The position numbers and the translations under genes were made by a program. The notes beneath the pieces were generated by a model that ran no database searches, was not told the origin of the DNA, and saw only the letters and a program-made list of their open reading frames with translations. From NCBI GenBank assembly GCA_021292165.1, contig JAHFWL010000058.1, positions 1 to 64,000 of the forward strand: a stretch of DNA of 64,000 nt. The letters run 5' to 3'. This document shows positions 9,779 to 17,896 of this stretch, in pieces. Positions within the stretch are counted from its first letter, which is position 1. The number at the start of each line of letters is the position of its first letter. Origin of the DNA: Shinisaurus crocodilurus. Taxonomy: Eukaryota; Chordata; Lepidosauria; Squamata; Shinisauridae.

Positions 9779-9863
9779 TATAATTCTCCCCTTTATATTG
9801 TTCACCACTCGGATATTTTATTGGATGTATAAATCTTGTAAATAAATAAATAAATAAATAAAA
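9226..9863 (+). pseudogene. L2 LINE 3' end with ORF2 C-terminus
   Basis: The open frame ending at 9659 carries the L2 C-terminal signature in its second half: HVTPLLRELHWLPI, RFKVLLLVYEALNNLGPGYL, then a WNSLP motif and RRLLKTFLFKQAF. This is the domain downstream of the reverse transcriptase. The 3' UTR ends in AAATAAATAAATAAATAAA at 9839-9863, with an (ATC)n run at about 9730-9780. 5'-truncated; the part of the frame before about 9290 is not L2. It cannot retrotranspose by itself. Confidence 0.85.
9728..9781 (+). repeat. (ATC)n microsatellite
   Basis: A trinucleotide run in the 3' UTR of the L2 copy, with ATT interruptions at both ends. Confidence 0.9.
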
Positions 9864-9932
9864 ACAGCCTTTCTAGAAAAACAAATCAACCCCACTACCT
9901 ACTCTGTGTCCTAGTAGAGATGGTGAACCAGA

Positions 9933-10107
9933 GATTTCATAGATTTCATAGGTCATGAAGGAGTTGGAAGGAGCCTACAAGGCCATCGAGTCCAACCCCC
10001 TGCTCAGTGCAGGAAACTAGAGGAGGGGTCTCCCATCCAAGTAATAACCAGGCCTGACCCTGCTTAGCTTTCCACACTCCGACAAGCTGAGCCAGCGTAA
10101 GCCACAG
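9933..10107 (-). mobile_element. 5S-head / CR1-tail SINE, copy 2
   Basis: Minus-strand copy: TTGGAAGGAGCCTACAAGGC (CR1 tail) at the left, then CTCCCATCCAAGTAATAACC and AGGCCTGACCCTGCTTAGCT (5S internal promoter, reversed). Full length. Confidence 0.85.
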
Positions 10108-10109
10108 GC

Positions 10110-11615
10110 CTGTATCAATGTACACAAGTGGGATCTGCGACAAAATGTTGCAGTGCGGTGTGTGCTCCTGTTCCTTGCTCCAGTCAGTCAGCAGTGTCCT
10201 CTTCCAAGATACTCCATTTCATTCCTCCTCCAACATGGTTTTCTGTTCCCCCTACCCCGACCCCCCCCCAACCATCAGGGAGCATTCGGTAGACACGGAG
10301 CATGCTCAGTCCTCATTGGGCTGCTGGGGCGGTTGGGAGGGCTTCCAACCAAGGGCAGTGCTAGGTACCAAAAAGATCCAGGGCTCAGGCCCAAAGGACA
10401 AAATTTAAAAAAGCACGGAAAAAAACCTCAGGCAGGCAGAGTCAAGCGGGGGTGGGGGGGCAACGGGAGGTGAAGCACATGTTGGGGGAAAGCCAGTTAA
10501 TCCAGGGGGATCAGCTGCAGCACAGATCCTCAGGGCCCCTGTGCCTTTATTTCAGCAAGTGCCCATGGACAGCAGGGTGGTGGGGCAGATGGATGGCCTC
10601 CCAGAGATTTGGGGCTCCGGCACTAGTGGGCCGCCCCCTAACACCGCCTCTGCTCCCAACCTTAGTTTTTGTTTTTCTCAAGATTTTTCTTTCCTTTTTT
10701 GCCTTTCTAGAAATAAATCTTGGGGTTCCTGCAAGCCTGTTGATATCCCTGGTGTGCAATGCTGGTGTCTCTGGGCTCCATGGCACACATGGAGCATTGA
10801 GATCTCTATTAGTATGCATGATGAGGGGTGTTGATGGTATAAACAAATAAATATGGTCTGTGCCTTGGGAAGACAAACCCATTGCCAGAAGGGTTGAATT
10901 TGGGCAGAGCTCGGTTTCTCTTGGGAACACAAACCTGTCTTCCCTCAGTTGGCAATTTTGCTTTATGGTTTTTGACGCCTGGAACAGATTGTTGGGTTTT
11001 CACCTGAGGGATGAATGTGGAATGGCTGGGTGGGGAGGGAGAACTATCCGCCCCTTTCCTTCATCTTCCCTGTTCAGAATTAAGCTACTTAACTCCATGA
11101 ACTCCAGCCCACCTGTGACCATCTCAGCGGTCACACCCGATCTTGAAAAGGGCCTTTGTGCTCCCCTCGCCCTACCTGGGCTTCACCTTTGGTCTGTGAT
11201 CACAGGCCTGTCGCTTTTAATTATCTCTCTCCAGTCCCTCCTGGACTGTTCATCCAGAGGTCAGCTGGGTCAATGCTTATTGGGAAGAAGAAGGGACGTC
11301 ACCAGGAAGGTCATGTTTCAGGACATTCCTTTGATGCCAAACAAGCAGAAATTATATGTTGGTTCTCCCGACAGTATTAACTGCTCCCAAGAGCAGATGT
11401 GAGAGGACTGGAATGTGTTCTCTGCCTTCGTCACACAATTGGACAGAATGTGCAAGCCAACCTGCCGATCCTCCCGTTGGCGGCAGATGCCTCTCCTTCC
11501 ACTCTGAAATCAGACCTTGGTTGGTTGGTCCTGGTCAGTTTTCACCTCCCTTGGGTATCTCAACCCATCTCCTTGAAAATTTGCTTGTGTGTTGTTGTTT
11601 TTTTAAACCTGGTTT
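10110..11615. other. Unassigned sequence
   Basis: A 180-codon open frame (10860-11402, plus) and several shorter ones show no domain, no low-complexity bias and no splice-supported structure that I can see. No transposon ends were recognised. The left part is C-rich near 10250. Confidence 0.35.
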
Positions 11616-12891
11616 ATCTGTCCAAGATTTAAAGTGGGATCAGGTGTTAAACAGGGATGTGTTATCGCCCCAACATTATTTGCTATTTTCATTGCCATGA
11701 TTTTACATCTTGTCGAGGGGAAACTTCCCACTGGTGTGGGAATTATATATCGAACAGATGGAAAGCTTTTTAATCTCAGCAGGCTGAAAGCAAAAAGTAA
11801 GGTAATTACAACCTCCGTTGTGGAACTGCAGTATGCTGATGATAATGTGGTCTCCACACATTCAGAGGATGAATTCAGAGGATGACCTCCAAACTATCCT
11901 AAATGCTTTTGCAGAAGCATACGAAAAACTTGGTCTCTCACTTAACATCAAAAAACCCAAAGTGCTTCATCAGCAAGTGCAAGCTAACCCTTTGGTGATG
12001 CCATCTATCCAGCTTGGCGGGACAATACTGGAAAATGTCGATCATTTTCTCTATCTTGGCAGCTATCTTTCTGTTACAGCTAACATCGACAGTGAAATCC
12101 AGCATCGTTTGAGCTCCGCAAGTGCCGCGTTTTCTCGAATGAAACATAGAGTGTTCGAGGATTGGGATATTTGTAAGAAGACCAAAACACTGGTTTATGA
12201 AGCCATTGTATTACCAACTTTATTGTATGCCTGCGAAACATGGACTATCTATAAACGTCACTTCCACCTCCTTGAAAGGTTTCATCAACGTTGCCTCCGG
12301 AAAATCCTGCAAATCACTTGGGAAGATAGGGGAACAAATGTCAGTGTACTGGAAGAAGCAAAGACTACTAGCGTTGAAAAAATAATCCTTCAACGTCAAC
12401 TTCAGTGGACCGGTCATATTGTTCGAATGCCTGACTGCCGTCTCCCAAAGCAGCTACTTTATTCCCAACTCAAGGATGGAAAGCGGAATATCAGTGGTCA
12501 ATATAAGAGGTTTAAAGATGTTCATAAGGCTAAAAAAATGCAATATAAACATCGAAAACTGGGAAGCTCTGGCCCATGAACTGGAGGTTGGCCTTTCACA
12601 AAGGTTCCATGGACTTTGAAGAAGCCCGAGTGCAAGGCGAAGGGGAGAAACGTGCTAGGCGAAAAGCACGTCAAATTAATCCTTTACAGGGCCATCTTCC
12701 ATCTGGTAACCTGTGTCCTCACTGTGGGAAGCTGTGTGGATCTAGAATTGGCCTCCATAGTCACTTACGGACCCATCGCTAGAGCCTACACAATCTTCTT
12801 TAGAATTTCCTCCTTTTATCCTGGAAGACAATCTTACTCAGTCACGAGTGATCGCCTGATGATGATGATGATGATGATGATCTGTCCAAGA
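11616..12891 (+). mobile_element. 5'-truncated LINE with perfect 12-bp target duplication
   Basis: The insert is 11628-12879. ATCTGTCCAAGA is present at 11616-11627 and 12880-12891, fixing both ends. The insert starts inside the reverse transcriptase (GVKQGCVIAPTLF, then QYADD), continues through a long C-terminal region and ends in a short 3' UTR and a (GAT)n tail. The trinucleotide tail and short 3' UTR suggest an RTE-like clade, but I am not sure of the clade. A minus-strand fragment of the same 3' end is at 36510-36565. Confidence 0.88.
11634..12782 (+). pseudogene. LINE reverse transcriptase C-terminal half and C2H2 finger
   Basis: Three frames together cover the RT palm and C-terminus: 11634-11885 (motif QYADDNVVST, catalytic DD present), 11818-12579 (LGSYLS, ACETWT, RCLRKILQITWEDR, QWTGHIVRMPDCRLPKQLLY) and 12576-12782, ending with CPHCGKLCGSRIGLHSHLRT, a C2H2 zinc finger. 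At least two frameshifts separate the pieces, near 11880 and 12570. The N-terminal endonuclease and RT fingers are missing. In related LINEs the terminal finger is thought to bind nucleic acid. Confidence 0.85.
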
Positions 12892-13019
12892 GCAGCTCAA
12901 AGGGAAACACTTTGGCAGACCAGCTCCTCAGTGGGAAACAAACCTTGCAAAAGCTGAGCTGCTTGATCGAGGCAAAGCTCCAGCAAAATCTGTGCTCCTT
13001 TGGAGGTTCGTTAAGATAG

Positions 13020-13276
13020 TACAGTAATACCTTGGATTGCAAGTAACTTGGTCTGAGAGCATTTTGCAAGACAAGCAAAAAGTTTTTTAAAATTTTGACT
13101 TGATAAACAAACAAGGTCTTGCAAGACCGTAGGGATGTAACCGCTCGCCTTGAGCAGGCGTAGCGGGCCGAAAGCCCCGCTCACGCCCGCCAGAGACTCG
13201 CTTTGATATAAGAGTGTTTTGGATTACAAGCACGGTTCCGGAATGAATTATGCTCTCAATCCAAGGTATTACTGTA
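13020..13276 (+). mobile_element. Mariner-type MITE, copy 1
   Basis: The element 13022-13274 starts CAGTAATACCTTGGATTG and ends CAATCCAAGGTATTACTG, an exact terminal inverted repeat flanked by TA on both sides. Subterminal sequence also pairs (AAGTAACTTGG, GCATTTTGCAAGAC). A GC-rich centre has GCGTAGCGGGCCGAAAGC. The TA duplication and ends fit Tc1/mariner. Noncoding. Confidence 0.85.
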
Positions 13277-13419
13277 CATACATCTTGGCTAGATAAGATG
13301 TATCCAGCGGCGGCTTGTGGACAATCTTACTGGTGGGGTGGACAGTAGGTCAGCAGTGGCGGAGCCAAAGGGGGGGTCACAGGGGCGGAGCCAACCATAC
13401 CTATTTTGTGACACAGCAT

Positions 13420-13625
13420 TCTCTCTTGCAAACCCCAGGATTGCAGCCATAACTTTTTCCTCATCCCTCCCTATTCCTTTTTCCTTGCATGTCTTGTCTC
13501 TTTAGATTGTAAGCCTGCGGGCAGGGACTGTCTTGTTTAATTGATTGTATGTAAGCTGATCCAGGAGCCTTTTTGGCTGAGCAGTGGGATAATAATACTC
13601 AAGTAAATAAATAAATAAATAAATT
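13420..13625 (+). mobile_element. L2-like LINE 3' end
   Basis: Contains TTTAGATTGTAAGCCTGCGG GCAGGGACTGTCTTG and ends in AAATAAATAAATAAATAAAT. This resembles L2-clade 3' ends. Coding sequence is not preserved. Confidence 0.6.
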
Positions 13626-13640
13626 TAAATAAATGTTTTA

Positions 13641-14258
13641 AAAATTGTGGGATAATTAAGTTGCAGTCAAAAACCTATGGCTCATGTTTCACCAGGTAGT
13701 TGGGTGAAATGGTTAAGATCACTGGTATCTTCTAGGGTGGATTTCCTAGAAGATACTCATTGACTAATTAACAGAGCCTCAACAGGAAGTGGGCGTAGCT
13801 ATCAGCTCTTCTTTTTTCTGCTGGGACTCTGAGTGTGTGGTTGGATGTGTTGTTGTCTCCACGTTGTTCTAACAGCAGCATGTAACCAGAGTTGCTGGTC
13901 TGAACTCCACAAGTTCAGACCCCAAGTAACTACAAATGTACTGTAACGAACGGTAAGAAACGCTTTTAAGCCTGCCTGAATGAAACTGCATAATATGAGT
14001 GAGTAAATGTTAACTTTTACAAGACTGTGTCTCTGATTATTGTTCTGAGGGAAAGAAAAGGGGGCAAAACCAGGGAAATCCAGTCTGCCTTAAAGCATCC
14101 TGGATTACCAAATGCTAACTGGCTAACACTAGCCAAATCTAAGCTTCTTTTAAACTGGAAAGGGACTCTACTCTGCTGATCTCACTAACGTGAGATAGGA
14201 AGGATAATACTCAACAATATATCCTCTCCTAGCATCTTTTTCAAGTCCCAACAAAAAT
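13641..14258 (+). mobile_element. Solo LTR, family B, copy 1
   Basis: The LTR is 13646-14253, TGTGGGATAATT...AAGTCCCAACA, with AAAAT on each side (13641-13645 and 14254-14258). It aligns over its full length with 46163-46779. TG...CA ends and a 5-bp duplication support an LTR. No internal region is present in the window, so I cannot say whether the parent was Gypsy, BEL or an endogenous retrovirus. Orientation is set only by similarity to copy 2. Confidence 0.85.
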
Positions 14259-14394
14259 AAAAAAAAGATGAGCATCTGTAACGATCTACATGCCTAGCCA
14301 GATGCTCCCAGACTATATTAAAGAAAAAAGGGTGAAAGGATGCTACAGCAACCAGCAGCAACGTTGATGGGCTCCAGCATGTCCATTTCAGCAT

Positions 14395-14578
14395 GTCCGT
14401 ATATACTCAAGTATAAGTGGACCCTAATATAAGTCAAGGCCCCTAATTTCACCCCAAAAAACTGGGAAAACTTATTGCCTCCAGTATAAGTGTGCTGACC
14501 CAAGTATAAGTCGAGGGGGCATTTTTCAGCACAAAAAATGTGCTGAAAAACTCGACTTATACTTGAGTATATACGGTA
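14395..14578. mobile_element. Foldback MITE with CCGTATATACTC ends
   Basis: Starts CCGTATATACTCAAGTATAA and ends TTATACTTGAGTATATACGG, an exact inverted repeat. Inside are further AGTATAAGT motifs and a hairpin TTTTTCAGCACAAAAAATGTGCTGAAAAA (about 14523-14551). Probably a Tc1/mariner-like MITE, but a TA duplication is not preserved on the left. Confidence 0.75.
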
Positions 14579-14948
14579 CTTAAGAATTGAGAATGATGAA
14601 ATTAAAAATGTGCTACTTTGGCTTAATCATGCCCCACTCCTCCAGCCCTCACTTGGTGGGTGATCTCACATGGTCATATTAGCTTTCTGTGGTTTAAAGA
14701 CGTCTTTGGCAAATTCTATACATGTCTACTTGGAAGCATATTCCCAGGCAAGTGAGTGTATGCTTGCAGCTTCAATTGTAATAGCCACCCCCACCCCCAC
14801 CCCCAAAAAAGGAAGCAAGCGGGGGAAGAGAGGAAGGATTTATAATCACAATGTAATTATCTCCTGGTAAGAGTACATGGGATTGCAGCCTGAATTAAAA
14901 ATAATAAACTTTTTACATGTAATGGAAATATGACCCATAAATATAATA
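14579..14948. other. Unassigned sequence
   Basis: Only a C-rich run near 14788 and an A/G-rich tract are notable. Confidence 0.3.
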
Positions 14949-15108
14949 TCATAGATTTATAGAGTTGGAAGGAAGGAGCCTACAAGGCCATCGAGCCCAA
15001 CCCCCTGCTCAATGCAGGAAACTAGAGGAGGGGTCTCCCATCCACGTAATAGCCAGGCCTGACCCTGCTTAGCTTTCCACGCTCAGACAAGCTGAGCCAG
15101 CGTAAGCA
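14949..15108 (-). mobile_element. 5S-head / CR1-tail SINE, copy 3
   Basis: Same order as the copy at 9933-10107: CR1 tail (GAAGGAGCCTACAAGGCCAT) then the reversed 5S promoter (GACCCTGCTTAGCTTTCCAC). Confidence 0.85.
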
Positions 15109-15119
15109 TATCTAGCAAC

Positions 15120-15293
15120 CCCACCCCACATTCTGTCTTCACAGACTGCTTTACACACCAACAGGAAAAGATCAAAAGAGATCTTTTGATCAAAAGATCA
15201 CCTCATGATACAGTGGAAACATAAATATCACAGCCAGCCAGCCAGTCTCCCGCCCCCAAATTCTGTCTCTACACACCAGCAGGAAAAGATCAA
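15120..15293. repeat. Short local duplication
   Basis: ATTCTGTCTTCACAG...CACCAACAGGAAAAGATCAA near 15129-15173 is repeated as ATTCTGTCTCTACACACCAG CAGGAAAAGATCAA near 15259-15293. A small palindrome GATCAAAAGAGATCTTTTGATC spans about 15170-15191. Confidence 0.65.
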
Positions 15294-15469
15294 TACAGCA
15301 TACACACACTCACCACAGAACACAGTTCACCCAATTACATACCACATCAAACATACCAGTTAAAAACATTAATTTACACTGCCCAATATTTTTAAATGCA
15401 GGAAAAAATGTACAAGCATTACAAGCCTGAACCTACGACTGATTTAAACTCCCAACCAGTACAGATTGC

Positions 15470-15566
15470 AAGGCTGCAATCCTATACACACTTACCTGGG
15501 AGTAAGTCCCATTGAACTCAATGGCGCTTACTTCTGAGTAGACATGTATAGGATTGCACTGTAAAA
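15470..15566. mobile_element. Palindromic AAGTCCCA repeat
   Basis: The best copy of this family: TGCAATCCTATACACACTTA on the left pairs with the TAGACATGTATAGGATTGCA on the right around TAAGTCCCATTGAACTCAAT. Noncoding. Confidence 0.75.
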
Positions 15567-15715
15567 ATAGCAGCAGCAGCAGCAAAAGAAAAAGAATGAA
15601 AGTAAATGACTTATAAATACCATTTTGGGGGATGCTTGAATCTGAGGTGAGCTGAGGTGGTGTCTGTGTCTGGCCCACTGCCCAGGAAGCACAGCACACA
15701 CCGTCTCACACAAAC

Positions 15716-16487
15716 TGTGAAGGATCACCAACTGGATCCTTTGCGTGAGTTCGGCGCTTAACGGGTTAACCGGCACTGAGTTACAGCCCGTCCGAGTTCA
15801 GGAAACCGCCTGAGAGGCTCGCGCGCACAAGAGGAAACCAGAGCCCTTTAAATGACCAAATAAGGCTTTTATTTGTTTATACAAGTTACGGAGCGGAACT
15901 AACAGCTTTCCAGGAATACTACAACGTCAACACAACCTCAGTTGACCCCTGCGTTTCTCAATGAAACAGGCTCCCAGGCTAGTGCATTGGGATTAGTCAA
16001 TTACCTCAGACCAAAGACTCTACGCTAGTCAATGTCAGCCTGGCTCCGGGTCGGCCGATCCGGGGATGGGAATAGCTTACTCCAGCTGCCGCGTGGAGGC
16101 TGATTCTGGTTCCGACGCACCCTGGGTTCCCAACAACCTGTTACCGGAAGAGAGAGGGGTTTTCTACCCCTGAGTTCCCGCTCTCCCCACCCTCCAGGTC
16201 AGGTGGGGGCTTATGCCTGCCCCTTCGTATCAGGTGGGCTTATTCCTGCCCGGGAAGAAGGTGACATACTGGGTACTTTGCAGCTCTTTGAAATTGCCCT
16301 GATAGTTTGATGGTTCTTGATGGTCCGTCCTTGGGTTTTGTGGAATTCCACCGAGTCTCTCCATTGTTGGGGATGACGGTCTGTCTGGCTGCCTTTCCTG
16401 TGGTTCCATCCCCCTTTCTTGCCCCCTTCCCTTGGACGGAGACGGGGTGTGTGTGTGTGTGTGTACTCGTGTCAGGCTTTCTCCACA
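15716..16487 (-). repeat. 3' LTR of Gmr1-like element
   Basis: 772 bp, ends TGTG...CACA on either strand. Compared with the right LTR it shows about a dozen substitutions and a longer (GT)n run at 16446-16464. It carries a minus-strand AATAAA at 15868-15873, the likely polyadenylation signal. Confidence 0.95.
15868..15873 (-). promoter_or_regulatory. Candidate polyadenylation signal in 3' LTR
   Basis: Minus-strand AATAAA within AAACAAATAAAAGCC. The same signal is at 21400-21405 in the 5' LTR and a related one occurs in the solo LTR at 38695-39464. Confidence 0.6.
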
Positions 16488-16502
16488 CCCTCCCATTTGG
16501 AG
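16488..16502 (-). promoter_or_regulatory. Polypurine tract
   Basis: Sense strand reads CTCCAAATGGGAGGG directly before the LTR start TGTGG. It would prime plus-strand DNA synthesis. Position next to the 3' LTR is as expected. Confidence 0.75.
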
Positions 16503-16538
16503 AAAGATGGCATTGGGGTCCACCACCCCAATCCCCAT

Positions 16539-17084
16539 CTAACTGTCTCCTGCTGAGAAAGCCCGGGACAACCCATCTGCCACGATGTTGTCCTTGCCCT
16601 TAATGTGCTCTACTGAAAAGTCAAAATCCTGCAGGGCTAAGCTCCACCGCAACAACTTTTGGTTGGACCCCTTCACCCTATCCAGCCAACACAAGGGGGA
16701 ATGGTCGGTCTGCAGCAAGAACCGGCGGCCCCAAAGATAGGGGCGAAGCTTGGTCACTGCCCACACTATCACCAAGCATTCTTTCTCGACAGTGGCCAAG
16801 TTCCGCTCCCGGGGTAAAAGTTTTTTACTCAGATAGGCGACAGGGCATAGCCCTTGCCCTGGTCGTTCCTGCAGCAAGACGACTCCCATCCCTGCTTCCG
16901 AGGCATCCGTCTGCAGGACAAAAGGGGCTTCAAAGTCTGGTGCTTGCAGCACAGGGGCTGACATTAAGCAGGCTTTTAACCCTTCGAACGCTGCCTGGCA
17001 GGCGGATGACCACTGGACCTTAACGGGTTGCCGCTTCTTACACAAATCCGTCAGCGGGGCGGCTAACTGGCTAAAATGAGGCAC
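16539..17084 (-). CDS. Retrotransposon RNase H domain (3' part of pol)
   Basis: 181 codons. It starts just after the RT thumb/connection (PHFSQLAAPL) and contains the Ty3/Gypsy RNase H signature: QTDASEAGMGVVLLQ with Asp60, the ATVEKECLVIVWA helix with Glu at about 100, LQTDHSPL with Asp117 and NIVADGLSRA with Asp150. These are the four acidic residues of the active site, all present. It degrades the RNA strand of the RNA:DNA hybrid. The stop lies about 50 bp from the 3' LTR, so the polyprotein ends here and no integrase follows, consistent with Gmr1 order. A one-base-type frameshift near 17150 separates it from the RT frame; the first Met of the listed frame is unlikely to be a true start. 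Confidence 0.9.
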   Translation of the reverse strand: MPHFSQLAAPLTDLCKKRQPVKVQWSSACQAAFEGLKACLMSAPVLQAPDFEAPFVLQTDASEAGMGVVLLQERPGQGLCPVAYLSKKLLPRERNLATVEKECLVIVWAVTKLRPYLWGRRFLLQTDHSPLCWLDRVKGSNQKLLRWSLALQDFDFSVEHIKGKDNIVADGLSRAFSAGDS

Positions 17085-17110
17085 AAATTTACGATAGTAG
17101 CCAGCCAGCC

Positions 17111-17896
17111 CTAGAAAAGCCTGAACTTGCTTCTTCGTCTGGGGTTGGGCCAGGTGCGGACCGATTCGATCTTGGCTTCTAGGGGCTTGACACTACCTCC
17201 CCCCACCTTGTGTCCTAGATACTCTACCTCCCCCCGCCCCACCTGACACTTCTTAGCCTTCACAGTCAGCCCGGCGTCCTGAATCCTCTGAAATACCTGG
17301 CGGACATGTTGCAGATGCTGTTCCCAGGTGGAACTAAAAATGGCTATATCATCCAGATATGCACAGGCGAACTCCCCCAGCCCATTCAGCATCCCATTCA
17401 CCAGCCTCTGGAAGGTAGCCGGACCGTTCCGGACTCCGAAGGGTAGGGTGGTGAATTGGAACAACCCCAGATGGGTCACAAAGGCGGATTTCAAGGCAGC
17501 ATCCGGATCAAGCGGGACCTGCCAATAACCCTTCGTCAGGTCCAGGGTAGTAATGTACTTGGCCCCGCCTAGCCGTTCCAACAGCACATCCATGTTGGGG
17601 ATGGGGTATGGGTCAGGGACAGTCACCTTGTTTATTTTTCGGTAATCTACACAGAACCGAACACCCCCATCCTTCTTGGCTACTAACACTATAGGGGAGG
17701 ACCAGGGGCTAGAGCTGGGGACAATGACTCCAAGATCCAACATGGCTTGGACTTCATCGGCAATGACCTGGGCATGGGGCCCCACCGCCCAGTAGGGTAG
17801 GGACTGTATAGGGGGGCTATTCCCCATGTCAATGGTATGTTGCGTGAGTGTGGTGCATCCCGGACGGTCAGAGAACATAGGTTGGAAGTCCTCCAA
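17111..17896 (-). CDS. Retrotransposon reverse transcriptase domain
   Basis: 261 codons. Motifs in order: VDYRKINKVTV (about 83-93), TTLDLTKGYWQVPL with catalytic Asp119, LPFGVRNGPATFQRLV (151-166), ACAYLDDIAIF with YLDD at 180-183, and VEYLGHKV. All three catalytic aspartates are present. It copies the genomic RNA into DNA. It lies downstream of integrase and is out of frame with the Gag-PR-IN frame; the shift falls near 17930-17945, since the upstream frame reads this region out of phase. The 3' end runs into a stop after a second shift near 17150, where the frame leaves the expected thumb sequence. The frame's first Met is internal to the polyprotein. Confidence 0.92.
   Translation of the reverse strand: MEDFQPMFSDRPGCTTLTQHTIDMGNSPPIQSLPYWAVGPHAQVIADEVQAMLDLGVIVPSSSPWSSPIVLVAKKDGGVRFCVDYRKINKVTVPDPYPIPNMDVLLERLGGAKYITTLDLTKGYWQVPLDPDAALKSAFVTHLGLFQFTTLPFGVRNGPATFQRLVNGMLNGLGEFACAYLDDIAIFSSTWEQHLQHVRQVFQRIQDAGLTVKAKKCQVGRGEVEYLGHKVGGGSVKPLEAKIESVRTWPNPRRRSKFRLF

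Noticed and set aside
10860..11402. 180-codon frame as a host exon
   Set aside because: No recognised domain, no start or splice context, and no codon bias that I can see.
13641..14258. Segmental duplication shared with 46158-46784
   Set aside because: Each copy has its own 5-bp target duplication and TG...CA ends, so they are independent solo LTRs.
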